DNA of 64,000 nucleotides from Sepioteuthis lessoniana (lineage: Eukaryota > Mollusca > Cephalopoda > Myopsida > Loliginidae), in NCBI GenBank assembly GCA_963585895.1, contig OY757907.1:105531430-105595429 (forward strand), given 5' to 3'. The number at the start of each line of letters is the position of its first letter. Position 1 is the stretch's first letter. The notes under the pieces are model-generated. The model saw only the letters and a program-made list of their open reading frames with translations. It searched no databases and was not told the origin of the DNA. Shown piece by piece: positions 33,076-43,514 of this stretch. The position numbers and the translations under genes are program-made.

Positions 33076-33118
33076 CTGTTATAACTTTAACAAAAGGTTT
33101 CTGAATGAGAAATAACCA

Positions 33119-33590
33119 AAACAGAGCGGTGCAGTTGGCTGGGGCTGTAGAATACACCAACTGCACCTCTAGTGAGGTTCCAGTAATACTGGAGCAGAGT
33201 ACGCCTTCATTGCCATCGCTCCCTGGTCCACTCTAGCTCAGTCCTATCTATGGGTCAAATAGAACTAAACTCTGCATGTATGCTAAACTGAATTGTTTGA
33301 AATGGAACTATTTTTGACATTGAAACTGTACCTAAGCTAAATTTAATTGTTTGAAATAGAACTGTTTTGACATTTAACTGTATGTAAACAAAATCTATAC
33401 TTATACTAAATAGAATTGTTTGACTAAACTGAATATCTTGAAATAGAAATGTTTTTGACAATTGAACTGTGTACTTATACTTAACTGAATTGTTTGAAAT
33501 AGAAATGATTATTTGTATAAAAATGAATTTGGCATTAAATAACCTACAGAGGTTGATTAGTCATAAAACCTAAACAATCAACCAACCAAC
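33119..33590 (+). mobile_element. Family C2 SINE
   Basis: Head CAGTTGGCTGGGGCTGTAGA, a shortened body, CCTATCTATGGGTCAAATAG, several ~56-bp repeats (TTGTTTGAAATAGAACTG) and the stem-loop tail TTTGGCATTAAATAACC...GGTTGATTAGTCATAAAAC. Confidence 0.88.
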
Positions 33591-33651
33591 CAAAACAGAG
33601 GTTGGAAATAAAATGGAAATCTTTATAACATTAACAAAATACAATACTCAC

Positions 33652-33755
33652 CAACAGCATGAAGAAGGTAACCACTACTAGTGGTGACTACGAAGTCAGG
33701 ATACCCCCCTTTCAATATAGTGTCCAACATATTTATGAGGGATGGAACAGACACA
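33652..33755 (-). CDS. Internal coding exon of an unidentified host gene
   Basis: On the minus strand the acceptor is ...GTGAACATTAG before 33755, with a pyrimidine-rich stretch 15-35 bases upstream. One base completes a codon, then 34 codons run to a strong donor, GTTG|GTGAGT, ending at 33652 in phase 1. The peptide reads VSVPSLINMLDTILKGG then YPDFVVTTSSGYLLHAV. It looks like folded-protein sequence, with an amphipathic helix followed by a beta strand and turn. It lies between a C2 SINE and a minisatellite but is itself unique. Spliced to 20867 it gives ...LLHAVG|DLECPLF... in frame. The upstream exons were not found; I could not name the family. Confidence 0.6.
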
Positions 33756-33784
33756 CTAATGTTCACCAGTAGGATATATAACAG

Positions 33785-34397
33785 AAACAATACCTGGAGA
33801 CTTGCTACTTCATAATGAACAATATAGAGAAACTTGCTACTTTCTAGAAAACACTGCCAAGAGACATTACTTTATAGCAAACAATACCAAGAGACTTGTT
33901 ACTTTGAAGTAAATAATGTTGAGAGACTTGCTACTTCAAAGGAAACATTGCTGAGAGACATGCTACTTTATAGCAAACAATGCCGAGAGACTTGTTACTT
34001 TGTAGTAAACAATGCTAAGAGACTTGTTACTTCATTAGAAACAATACTAGGAGACTTGCTACTTTATAGTGAACAATGCAGATAGACTTGTTACTTTATA
34101 GCAAACAATGCCAAAGCCTTGCTACTTATAGTAAATAATGCCAATAGTCTTTATAGCAAACAATGCCAAGAGATTTGCTACTTTGTAGGAAACAATGTTG
34201 AGAGACTTGTTACTTTATAGTGAACAATGCCAATAGACTTGCTATTTTGTAGTGAACAATACCAAGAGACTTGCTACTTGAAAGTAAACAATGCCAAGAG
34301 ACTTGCTACTTGAGAGTAAACAATGCCAAGAGACATGTTGCTTGGTAGTGAACAATGCCAAGAGACATGTTTTCTTGTAGTGAACAATGTCAAGTGA
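33785..34397 (+). repeat. 32-bp minisatellite, second block
   Basis: About 18 imperfect units (ACTTGCTACTTTATAGTG, AACAATGCCAAGAG). A run of 83 open codons at 33834-34085 is simply the translated repeat. Confidence 0.93.
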
Positions 34398-34807
34398 TTT
34401 TTATCATTAAGGGTTTTTGGACTATTGTCTTCATCTTTATTGTTATTTCCATAATGTTTTGGCCGATATGTCTTCTGGCCTTCTTCAGGTGTTTGTCGAA
34501 CTCAGGAACCTACACGGAACTTCGAACTACATCCTTTATTGAATCCACAGGAGTCGGCTGTTCTGATTCCGTTAGCCATAATCGGGTACAAGTGTTAAGT
34601 ATTTCTGTATTGTTACTCACCTGCAGTCAGGATTGAACCTGCAACCTCCAGATAATTGTCTCCTTAGAAGCTTAGATAACCAATGCCTATAACCATTACG
34701 TTATGTGTCCAGCAGGACACATAGCATAATGGTAAAGATGAAGACAATAGTCTGAAAACCCTTAATGATAAAAATCATCAAGCTTCGTATCAGAAATTTA
34801 GACAACT
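34398..34807. mobile_element. Head-to-head SINE pair inside the minisatellite
   Basis: The minus-strand copy (34398-34712) has a tRNA-like head (ACGTAATGGTTATAGGC, B box GCAGGTTCAATCCTG), a body with CCTGAAGAAGGCCAGAAG and a tail CAATAGTCCAAAAACCC. The plus-strand copy (34713-34807) holds only head (GGACACATAGCATAATGG) joined directly to the same tail. The heads form a hairpin at 34693-34732. The pair is bounded by AATGTCAAGTGA at 34386-34397 and 34808-34819, a 12-bp duplication differing from the array consensus at the same two positions. Confidence 0.8.
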
Positions 34808-34990
34808 AATGTCAAGTGACTTGCTAATTTGTAGTGAACAATGCAAAGGGACTTGTTACTTAGTAGCGAACAATGCTAAGACTTGCTACTTTATAGTCAA
34901 CAATGCCAAGAGACTTGCTACTTCATAGTGAACAATGCTAAGAAACTAGCTAGTTTGAAATGAACAATGTTATGAGACTTGTTTTTCGTG
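34808..34990 (+). repeat. 32-bp minisatellite, third block
   Basis: Five to six units continuing the array after the SINE pair. Confidence 0.9.
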
Positions 34991-35829
34991 TCATCAAACC
35001 AATATAGACAAACAGAACTTTTTTTTCCTTCATGAAGTCTGATTCTCTTGACAACAATGTTCATTACTCTATCTCAGAAAAGTTTATTCCATGTGTTCCA
35101 ACAAAATGTCCCTTTGATTTTCTCTCAATGATTATTTTGTTAAGACTGCCCTCTATCACCCTTGTGTGCACAACAACTGATATGCAAAAGTGATAGTAAT
35201 ATTAAGGATGTGAATGTGCATATGTACACAAAAGATATTGCAAGTGGCTGCTTACACAAAAAAACATGTGAAGCAGAGTGACCTTTTTTGTTTCAGATAA
35301 GTGAAAATTGTCACAAAACTTAGCTCATTACACTTGGTAAGGCAATCAATCAAAGAGGAGGAAAAACTGAATTCAAAACCAGTTGGAAACACTGTATAGC
35401 AATTGACCCCCCCATATACCAATAAAGATGAAAATGGGTTGAATGTTACAGTACTAATTTCATCTCTCCTCAATATTTTCCATGTAGAAATGGTCAAAGA
35501 AAAAGAAACAATAAAAACTGATGGATTGGTAATCTTGACAGTCTCACTGTCCTTGTTTAACTTTTTCTTATTCAATTTATAATCCACATTTCCTTATCAA
35601 CAGATCTCAAGACTTCTAAGAAGATTTCAAGAATATCTTTACTATTTCTGATTAATTGCCAAAAGTGTTTGTTCCAGTTAGAGTATAACCAGATTTTACT
35701 TAAAAATAAAATTTTACCAACATTCTGTTAATAAATCTTATAACAGTACCAAATAGTGAATGTTAGAGTTCATGATTCCTATATATGCCTGTTTTTATCA
35801 ACATGATTAAAAAAAACAAAAAAAAAAAA
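34991..35829. other. Unassigned; short family D fragment
   Basis: Around 35335-35390, AGGAGGAAAAACTGAATTCA resembles the family D SINE body (GGAGAAGGAAAACTCTGAAT). A 111-codon minus-strand ORF (35252-35587) spans this fragment and shows no domain. Confidence 0.35.
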
Positions 35830-36054
35830 CGCCAATGACCCGGGAGATCGGGGTTCAATCCCAGGTTGAGTCATACCAAATACTCAAAAAATGGAACTTG
35901 ATTCTTCCTTGCTTAACACTCAGCATTATAAGGTATGGATCAAGGGTAAAGTGAAGCAATCCAGGGAAAGGAGTAGCGCCCTTCCTTACACCTTGGTGTA
36001 GTAGCTACTGAAAAGGGAGACTTGGGGTCACCCTCGACTACGGTTGCCAAGACC
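35830..36054 (+). mobile_element. Family A SINE
   Basis: 5'-truncated at GCCAATGACCCGGGAGATCG; B box GGGGTTCAATCCCAGG, body GGAAAGGAGTAGCGCCC, end GACTACGGTTGCCAA. An A run precedes it. Confidence 0.88.
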
Positions 36055-36106
36055 AACTGAAATTTTGATGTTATAAAAAGCAGATAAAAATAAGAATTAT
36101 TAAATA

Positions 36107-36623
36107 CAGGATGCAGTAGAAATACCTCCCACATTTCAAACTGACACCTGTGTTGTGAAAAAGAACTTAGGCAAATGGTAATGGTAGTGTCATCTAGCTA
36201 ATGTATTAGCATTTTTTTTCAGATACAATCATGGTTTGCAGTTGAAATGTTTTTTTAAGACTGGTGAATCTATAATTGTTACACAAAGAGTTTTTCATTT
36301 TCATTTTGTGCTATGTTGGGATGATGCTGTTCCGGATAGAAAATCATTAGTGCTATGGGTTGAAAATTTCAGAACCACAAGTTAAGCAATTAAAAGAAAG
36401 TCACTCTGAAGACCTCAAAGAGCTGAAACTTGTCAGGTTGTAAGAAAGTCTGTTTTACCATCTCCAACACATTCAGCACATAAATTTGTTTCTATGGGAT
36501 TGTCTGATGGTAAAAAAATCATAAGATATTGGCTAGATGGAACTACCATTACCTCTTGCCTCAGTTCACTTGCAACACACAAGAAACTGTTTAAAATGTG
36601 GGAGGTATTTCTGCTGCACCTTG
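36107..36623 (+). mobile_element. Deletion derivative of a Tc1/mariner-like transposon
   Basis: About 30-bp inverted ends: AAATACCTCCCACATTT near 36118 and AAATGTGGGAGGTATTT near 36594. TA lies outside both ends. The interior keeps the N-terminal DNA-binding part of a transposase with a DUF4817-like helix-turn-helix (FAVEMFFKTGESIIVTQRVF, then VLWVENFRTT) and, after frameshifts, LPSPTHSAHKFVSMGLSDG. The catalytic domain is absent; the reading frame passes from the HTH region almost straight to the terminal repeat. Confidence 0.8.
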
Positions 36624-37017
36624 TATTATAGTCAATAGCACAAAAAAAAAAGATAAAAGGAGAAATGCATTTTCTATCAGAAATGTGATAAATATTAGTA
36701 AATATTTATTAATAGTACAATTAGTACATCATTGAGTATTTGTATTGAAAAAAATTAACAATATGTGACAACAATAAAGCCATCTGTCGACAAGTTCAAA
36801 TGATTAAACTTCTATAGATGTACTCTCGAAATCAGACAGTAAATAGTGACAACACAAATAATCCATAAAATGTTGATATTTAAATTTGGTGAGAAGGGAC
36901 AAGTATGACCCATATGCTAAAAAAATAAGTCATGTGACATCAAATAAACATGTAAATGAAATAATTCAACATATTCTGGGATGATCCAATAAAAAATAAA
37001 AAAGGCCAAATTAATGA
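36624..37017. other. AT-rich spacer
   Basis: Nothing recognised. Confidence 0.4.
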
Positions 37018-37345
37018 TTTATTGATTGATTTTAATGGCATATCAACCCATTTGGGTTTGTTTTATGCCTAAAGGTTAGGGAATTGCATATATTGTACAT
37101 TCATGGTTATGTTTTGTCTAGTTTCTTAATTGTTTGGGACATGATTGTATGACATCAAATATTATTATATAATACAAATAAGTTATTAACAGATGCTATC
37201 ATAATAAGTACTACCACTCTGAATCAGATTGAACCTGGAAGTAATGGCAATGAAGGGGTACTGCACACTTCTCAGATCTCCAGAACTAGAGCCTTACCAC
37301 CAGATGCAGTTTAGTGTCCAACCTAGAACCCCGTTTTTTGGAATA
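37018..37345 (-). mobile_element. Family C1 SINE
   Basis: Tail GATTTTAATGGCATATCAAC to TAGTGTCCAACCTAGAACC. The head beyond this is truncated. Confidence 0.85.
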
Positions 37346-37921
37346 GAAAAGTGTTGTTCGTTAAAAAGAACAAAAAACAAATGATACTAAAAAGTACGCA
37401 CCATAGTACATTGGTTAGCAAATAATCCTGTCTCATTATTGTGATCCAATGTTATATTAACTTAAGCATAGTAAAAATTATAGCTCTAAATATTAAATAA
37501 TATAAGTTTAAAAAGACACAAAACTATTAATCTCACTATAGACCAGATATTTAGCCAATGGAAGAATAACAAGATATATAAAAAAAAATTACAATTTATT
37601 AATTTGTATGGAATAAAAAATTAATAAGACTTTTGGATTTAGTTATCTTAAATACATCTTTATCTTTTAAAATAGAATATTAAGATATATTTTTGTTAAA
37701 TGTAAATACTAACTCCACAAATTGAATGTAAAAAAATGAATAAATGATGAAAGAAAATCTCAAGACATTCACTAAAAATTTATCAAATTATTCTTTAAGT
37801 ATATTGAGGAAATTGATACATTTCAGATACAATAATCCCCTGTCTTTAAATTATAAATATATGCAAGATAAAACTCAAATACAGTATTGCATTGTACTTT
37901 GGTTTATGACTTAAAACTTGT
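37346..37921. other. AT-rich spacer
   Basis: Nothing recognised. Confidence 0.4.
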
Positions 37922-38340
37922 CCTTCCTGTCAGAAGGGCTTAGAATACACTAATTGTATCCCCTGCAGAAGGGTAAGATCCCAACCCTCCCAAAAAAGGT
38001 TGTCCTGGGTATGACACAACTGCATCTGATGATGAGGCTACAGTTTTGAAGATATGGGGAGTGAGGTGTACCCCTTTATTGCCATTACTCCCAGGTCCAC
38101 TCTGACACATAGGTGGTAGTACCTGTTAGGGTCCCATCTACAGATCAACAAGGTTTGTTTAAAAATTATTTGTATTCAATAGAAGCATGTTAAAAAAAGA
38201 AAAAACTCTTAAGAAACAACTACACAAAAAATATAAACATGAATGTACAATGAATGCAATTCTCTAATGTCATGCATAAAATAACCCTAAACAGGTTGGC
38301 ATGCAATTAAAATCCATCAAGTAATCAGATACAATAATTT
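37922..38340 (+). mobile_element. Family C1 SINE, full length
   Basis: Head CTGTCAGAAGGGCTTAGAAT, body TTGTCCTGGGTATGACAC, CCCATCTACAGATCAACAAG, then tail GCATAAAATAACCC...GGTTGGCATGCAATTAAAAT at 38273-38320, which forms the shared stem-loop. Confidence 0.88.
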
Positions 38341-38556
38341 GCTTTTTGTATACTACAATAGCAATGAAAATAAAAAGATATGGTTGTTAAATTGAATTAG
38401 AATGTTCATATATTTAAAACACTTTAATATCATTTATTCTTTATAAATAAAATATTTACTATTCTGGAATATTAGATTCTTTTTATGCAAAATTCTAAAC
38501 TTGTCATTGAATACTTAAAAAAAAAAAATCTTCCTCAATTGTTGAATAAAGAGTGG

Positions 38557-38629
38557 TTAAGTATTTAATAAACTTCCTTCACCATCAAAAAGCTCTTTGT
38601 CCATCCACTCCTCAACATGGAAGAACTTT
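38557..38629 (-). CDS. Possible terminal exon, unknown
   Basis: The minus-strand acceptor TATTTTGTTATACAG precedes 38629. After one base, 23 codons beginning KFFHVEEWMDKELFDGEG run to TAA at 38559-38557. The composition looks like protein. It is not phase-compatible with the exon at 33755 through the only internal donor-like site (GATG|GTGAAG). It would therefore be a last exon of a different transcript, or chance. Confidence 0.28.
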
Positions 38630-39389
38630 CTGTATAACAAAATACTAGTTGTATATTTTGTCAATGAACATTTTCTGGGATGTTACTAGCACAAATGTTC
38701 AACTTAAGAAGCTTTCTTTATCTCCAGCCATTTTGTAATCTATGGAAATTATATATTGACTAAGTGTCATTGCTTTTTACACCTGACAAATGTGTTTCTA
38801 TTTCATTTTAATTATTTTTTTACTGTATATCTTGTGCACTAACAATTTCTGAACCACTTGTTTTTATTTACTATGTTTTACACATCTTTCAGGTATTTCT
38901 AGTGTGTGTGTGTGAATGCTTTTATATGAGTAGTAATCTTGAGATAACTCAAGTTACCTTACCTAAAAGCATAAGCATGAAATAACTTATGGCTAGTTGC
39001 CAAATAGGAAACTGTTCTGTTAGTTTTATTTGAGAATTACCTTTGGGTTATCTGTGCAATCCCCTAAATTATCTTGCTAATACAATCAGTAAGAATAAGA
39101 AATTGAGAAACACCTAGGGAAATGGATGTTGGAAGTATCCAGCTTTAAGCTTATTATGTTCTGTTGGAAATAATCAAAGTATTGTTTGCCACAAGTAAGT
39201 AAAAACTTTAATAAATAATATTGAGGCAAAATCAAGACAACAATGATTTAAAAAAAAAAATCCATGAGATATTATAAGATGAGAAATTTATTTAGCCTTA
39301 CTTTTAAAGCTTCTATTATTTAAACTCTTTTGACAAGTCTGGGCAAAAACATTTTAAAAATATATGCATTAATCCATGCTTGAAATTTA
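38630..39389. other. AT-rich spacer
   Basis: No gene or repeat recognised. Confidence 0.35.
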
Positions 39390-39625
39390 GACCACTCTGT
39401 TAATGAGATCTAGAATATACTGACTGTATCTTCTATAGAGGAGTAAGACCCTTCTAAAAGAGTATTCTAATTATGAGACTAAATGGGAGGTGAGACTACA
39501 GTTCTAGAGAAGTGGGGAGTGTAAAGTAACCTTGTCATTGCTTCAAGGTTCACTCTGACCCAAAATAGTAGTTAGAGTTCCATCAATAGGTCAAATAGAT
39601 CTGTTAAAAATAATGAAGTGTTTTT
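39390..39625 (+). mobile_element. Family C1 SINE, decayed, no tail
   Basis: CTGTTAATGAGATCTAGAAT, TGTATCTTCTATAGAGGAG and CCATCAATAGGTCAAATAGA are recognisable. Confidence 0.7.
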
Positions 39626-40259
39626 TATTTATTCAAAATGAGTGATCTAGTTATCACACAAAACGGCATTGGATGGTGAGACTCCTGTTTTTACCAGTTT
39701 AAAATCATTGTGAAGATACTTTTTCTAGTATATATAATTGGAGGCCATAATTGTTAAACTGACTTTGGCATAAAATAATCCTATAAGCCATAAAACTAAA
39801 CAACCATATTGATAGTGACAGACCAGGGATTAGGAAGTTGTCAGGTAAGTTAGAGTTAGCAAAAGAAATATAATGATGAACAAGACTTGAGTAGTGGGAC
39901 TCTTTTGGGTCAACAGACAGGTAAATTTAGTGATAACAGCATTTATAAAGATAGATAATTGTAGTAAAGTTGACAACTTGTAACTTCTTTTTTTAGATAT
40001 ACTATAAGTTATAAGAAAATATTTAATTTGAAGTCTATATCAGAGTAGATTCTTACTCTCAGATTAGTTCTTGTCTAGAAAACAGCAAAGTTATAAAAAA
40101 AACAAAAAAACCACCTAAACATATCCAAAGAAAGGTATGTGGTAAAAGAGTAAGATAAGTTTTATAAAATCATTGAAAAAGCAAACAAACAAAAGAAAGT
40201 GGGCAAACCATATACGCTTCAAGAATCAGGGGGATTGTCGGAAAGTCTAGAATATAGAG
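39626..40259. other. AT-rich spacer
   Basis: Nothing recognised. Confidence 0.35.
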
Positions 40260-40381
40260 CAGGGTTCCTTAATTCATAACCCGTGGTCCTTGGGGTACAT
40301 CGCATGGCCCTACACCCAACTTTGAAAATTTTCTTTTTGCTATCTGATGTTGACTGTGAAGAAGTACAATTACAACTGCAG

Positions 40382-40635
40382 ATGGAACTCGTTGATCTTC
40401 AGATTTGAAGTTCAAGTTTTTTACTTATCACATCGTTGACTTCTGTAAGAACCATGTGCTTCCATCTGGACAATTCCCCAATTCTATCACTCATAGCCAG
40501 CAACTAGTGAGCATGTTTGGCACTACATACTGCTGTAAACAGTTGTTGAAGCATGGCAAGAGTATGCTGCATTTGCAACTGTTAAATCATCACTTACGTG
40601 ATGTGTGTATTTACCAACCTCTCCACACAGATGCA
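40382..40635 (+). pseudogene. hAT transposase C-terminal (dimerisation) remnant
   Basis: Text matching the C-terminus of GTF2IRD2/ZBED-type hAT transposases. It opens with MELVDLQ (40382), then shifts frame to FPNSITHSQQLVSMFGTTYCC (split: FPNSITHSQQLV, then SMFGTTYCCKQL) and KSMLHLQLLNHHLRDV. These correspond to the family's FGSTYxCE...FS...K...R..LTD.HL block. Several key residues have changed (CE to CK/CCKQ, R to H). After 40640 the frame runs into the SINE. Only about 85 of the ~600 residues of an intact transposase remain. Confidence 0.8.
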
Positions 40636-40639
40636 ACAC

Positions 40640-41884
40640 AAGCTCAATTTTTTAAGTGAAGTTGAACAAACTTGAATTCAGAGTTTTCCTTCTCCTTAAC
40701 TGGTCACCATACCAAGGTTAAAGAGTCCAGTCTACTCTACAATTTACTGATTGAATAGAGAATAGCTTGATTCATACTGTCACGTGATAGCTCACGGAGA
40801 CAAAGAGGTAAGACTGATACTATCCCCCCGTTGAACTAACACTATCTAGCAGTTAAAAAGTGACCGTTAGGAGAGAATGTGGGTCACAGAGGAGATAGAC
40901 CAGATGTTCACACTTAGTGAACTCAGGTCGCCGGACATCGGAAGGGGAAAGAGAGAGAAGCCAAATGATTGGCGGGGACCCCAAAAGGAAGTGGGGTTCC
41001 CTTCCCCTCAGCAGAAGTAAATAGTAAGAAGCCAGTTTTTGAGCAAGGCTCGTGGCAGACGGACCATAGCCATTTTACTCCGGGCTGAAGACAAAAAGCC
41101 AGTACTAAAAACAGAACAAAGTCTAGTAGCCCGTGAAAGAAGAAAATTCTCCAGTGGAACCCCGTCAAAAAAATAAGATAAGTAACTTTGAGGACATTTT
41201 TCCTTTATACTCAAGTTTTGTTTACCACTCTCTCTCTCTCAATTTGAAAAAGGATAAAAGCCAAGAAAAGACATTCATATTCATGGACAATCCAATTATA
41301 TGTTTTGACACTTTGAACGTATATATATAACCGTAGTAAAGAACCTATGTATTTTCATTTTACCATGTGGTCTATGTTGTTATTCCATGCTTTCCTTTCA
41401 GCTTCTATTCGCCTTATGTTATCTAGCTTAGAATTGTCCTATTAATTCCTAAAGTATCACACGGGAAACCGGAGTTGCCGACTACAACAATATTAATATT
41501 ATTACGACTAAAACCAATAGGCTCATTATCTTCCATTATCTCGGGGAAGGAAGAAAGCTGCCTGGTGGGTGTGTGATAGTGTGAAATTTGGAACCCCTTG
41601 CCAGCGGCGGTCAGTTGGTCCTAAATTATTCCCTCACGTAATATGCCAGTTCTTACATGCCTGAGAGAAAAACTCTGAACAGGACTTATTTCTGTAGGGG
41701 ATCATGTGCCAACCTGCCCCGTCTTCACACGTGCGAAAATAAAGTCCCGTTTTGGGATTATAGTCAATTTGCCGTCACAATACCTTTTAGCATTATGCAA
41801 AACACTAATAGCCTGGTCCAGGCTATGAACTTAGATTGACATTATCATTTCCTATGATGATATCCATTATACAAATGCCTCCAC
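40640..41884 (-). mobile_element. Family D SINE split by a solo LTR
   Basis: The 3' part is at 40640-40777 (ATGCAACACAAGCTCAATTT, ACCAAGGTTAAAGAGTCC). The 5' part is at 41784-41884, read on the minus strand as GGCATTTGTATAATGG and GATATCATCATAGGAAATG. Removing 40778-41783 (LTR plus one copy of ATAC) restores the family D order. Confidence 0.85.
40778..41779 (+). mobile_element. Solo LTR, 1,002 bp
   Basis: Starts TGTCACGTGATAGC and ends TTTGCCGTCACA, i.e. TGT...ACA. It is flanked by ATAC on both sides (40774-40777 and 41780-41783). A polyadenylation signal AATAAA lies at 41738, 36 bases before the end, followed by a small hairpin GTCCCGTTTTGGGAT. It has much higher CpG and GC content than the AT-rich flanks. 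There is no internal region and no second LTR, so it is the product of LTR-LTR recombination. The retrotransposon family was not determined. Confidence 0.85.
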
Positions 41885-42089
41885 TTCTGTGAAGTATGCC
41901 CTCTATCAACCACTTCATTTAGAAAGGATACATCTTTTTCTGATTGCAAACAATATTGGTGCCTCATTAATAAATTATGACTTACCGAGTGAATTTAGCT
42001 GTTTTTTCCCCATCCATTTAAAATTGTGCATCTGGACCCTCCTGAGTTAAGTTTTAAGGCCCTCAAGCTGAAAAGCTTGGGAACCCCTC

Positions 42090-42589
42090 ATATAGAAGAA
42101 TCTAGCCAGCTGAAAATTCAGTTTTTAATTTTTGTGATAATATGATTCCTACTGAAAGTGGGTGATAATCTTAAAATGAACATTTGAGCCATAAATGAAA
42201 ATTAATATATCCAACAGGCAGTAGCATGATTATCTAAAAATCCAATGTAATGTTCTCTTGTGAAAATTTTATGGTCAATTAATTGAACATTGAATATAAA
42301 GAATCTATTCTGCCAAATCTATTAACCTAATTCTAAGCAAATGTTTCTGATCATTGTTGGCTCAAGTCCAACCACCGAGAATCTTTTATATAGTTTATCA
42401 ACAATTTTATAAAATCATGAAATTCCAAAATTATTAAGACAACAAAAGATCTATGCAATCTATCTAACAAAATGTTCCCTTTTGATTCCCAAGAGTAAAA
42501 GAATTAGAATATGCAACTTTTTTAATTAAGTCATACTGAGAATATTTGTATGCAACCAAAATCAGCACAAATTTTGGTGGTGTTGTTTC
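42090..42589. other. AT-rich spacer
   Basis: Nothing recognised. Confidence 0.4.
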
Positions 42590-42878
42590 TTTAGAATTCT
42601 TTTTTTTGCACACAGTTTTATAATTTTCCAACAGATCATTTGACAGATAGATGAGAGCCTAACAGGAACTATCCACTCTGGATCAGAGTGAATCTGGGAG
42701 TAATGACAATGAAGAGGTACTTCATACTCCTCCAATCTTCAAAACTGGAACCTCATGATCAGATGCAGTTTAGTGTCATATCTAGGATACTTTTTTTTTT
42801 TTTTTTATAGAGGAGGGGGTCTTACCCTTCTGCAGGAGATACAGCTAGCATATTCTAAGATTCACCAACCAGGCACTG
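42590..42878 (-). mobile_element. Family C1 SINE, tail-truncated
   Basis: TTTTTGCACACAGTTTTATA to head CATATTCTAAGATTCACC. The final tail sequence is missing. Confidence 0.8.
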
Positions 42879-42939
42879 TCCCATAACTGTTGCTATATCT
42901 ATTACACAAAATTTATAAGCAAATGTCACTATTATTATT

Positions 42940-42945
42940 GGGATG

Positions 42946-42976
<31 letters not shown>
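42940..42976. repeat. (GGT)n(AGT)n microsatellite
   Basis: GGTGGTGGTGGTAGTAGTAG followed by further AGT repeats. Confidence 0.95.
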
Positions 42977-42978
<2 letters not shown>

Positions 42979-43334
42979 TTCAGTTGTTTTTAATATTGCA
43001 TTGCAATGTTTTTCCAACAACTATCACTGTATATATTGAATTTCATTTCATTTATCTTTCTAGCATGATAAAAGTGATTACTGGAGACTGCATTAGATGA
43101 AATATGGTAAAAATAAGCAAAAAAAAAAAAAAAATAGAGTAACAGTCTAGACCAATGAATACCAACAATACCTTGTTGCTAATGGTAAAAAAAAAAAAAA
43201 AATAATGATATGAATAGAAGGTAAATTGTGATTCAGATATCAGAGGAGGCCTCATTTACTTACACATAGCAGCTCTGAGATATATATTATATTGTTAGCA
43301 ATAACCTTTTTAAGAAAAGGTAGTAGTTTTTTAC

Positions 43335-43450
43335 TTTTTGTTTTTGTAGCCAAGAAATAAAGCTGTTTGAATCTCCATCACCCTGGGTAACAAGATGAAG
43401 TATTGAGTTGCATGAAATGCTTAGCCAAAATCACACCAACGAATAATTAT
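43335..43450 (-). mobile_element. Possible tRNA-like SINE fragment
   Basis: Minus strand GTGATTTTGGCTAAGCATTT followed by CAGGGTGATGGAGATTCAAAC, a B-box-like order with a GGAGATTCAAAC core. Only one copy is seen here. Confidence 0.35.
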
Positions 43451-43514
43451 AATACAATAAACTTATCCCTATTATAAAAGATGTAGTTTATAAGAACTCT
43501 CTCACTGGTCCAGT

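Larger units (their letters stand above)
20868..33651 (-). other. Proposed 12.8-kb intron of the host gene
   Basis: It runs from the GTGAGT donor at 33651 down to the CAG acceptor at 20868 (minus strand). It is filled with transposons, SINEs and microsatellites. It also contains a phase-compatible alternative exon candidate at 29521-29621. The proposal rests on matching phases and splice sites only. Confidence 0.4.
40260..42089 (+). mobile_element. hAT transposon remnant, host of a nested SINE and LTR
   Basis: Ends CAGGGTTCCTTAA (40260) and CTTGGGAACCCCTC (to 42089) are near-matching hAT inverted repeats. They are flanked by ATATAGAG (40252-40259) and ATATAGAA (42090-42097), an 8-bp duplication with one mismatch; 8 bp is the hAT signature. 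Between them remain a transposase C-terminus (40382-40635) and 3' non-coding text, interrupted by a family D SINE that itself carries a solo LTR. Most of the transposase was already deleted. Confidence 0.85.

Noticed and set aside
33834-34085. 83-codon ORF with repeating RLVTS/YSKQC-like units
   Set aside because: Translated 32-bp minisatellite.
35252-35587. 111-codon minus-strand ORF
   Set aside because: It spans a family D SINE fragment and low-complexity T/S-rich residues with no domain.
40923-41214. Two 68-81-codon ORFs in GC-rich DNA
   Set aside because: They lie inside the 1,002-bp solo LTR and overlap each other in different frames without recognisable domains.
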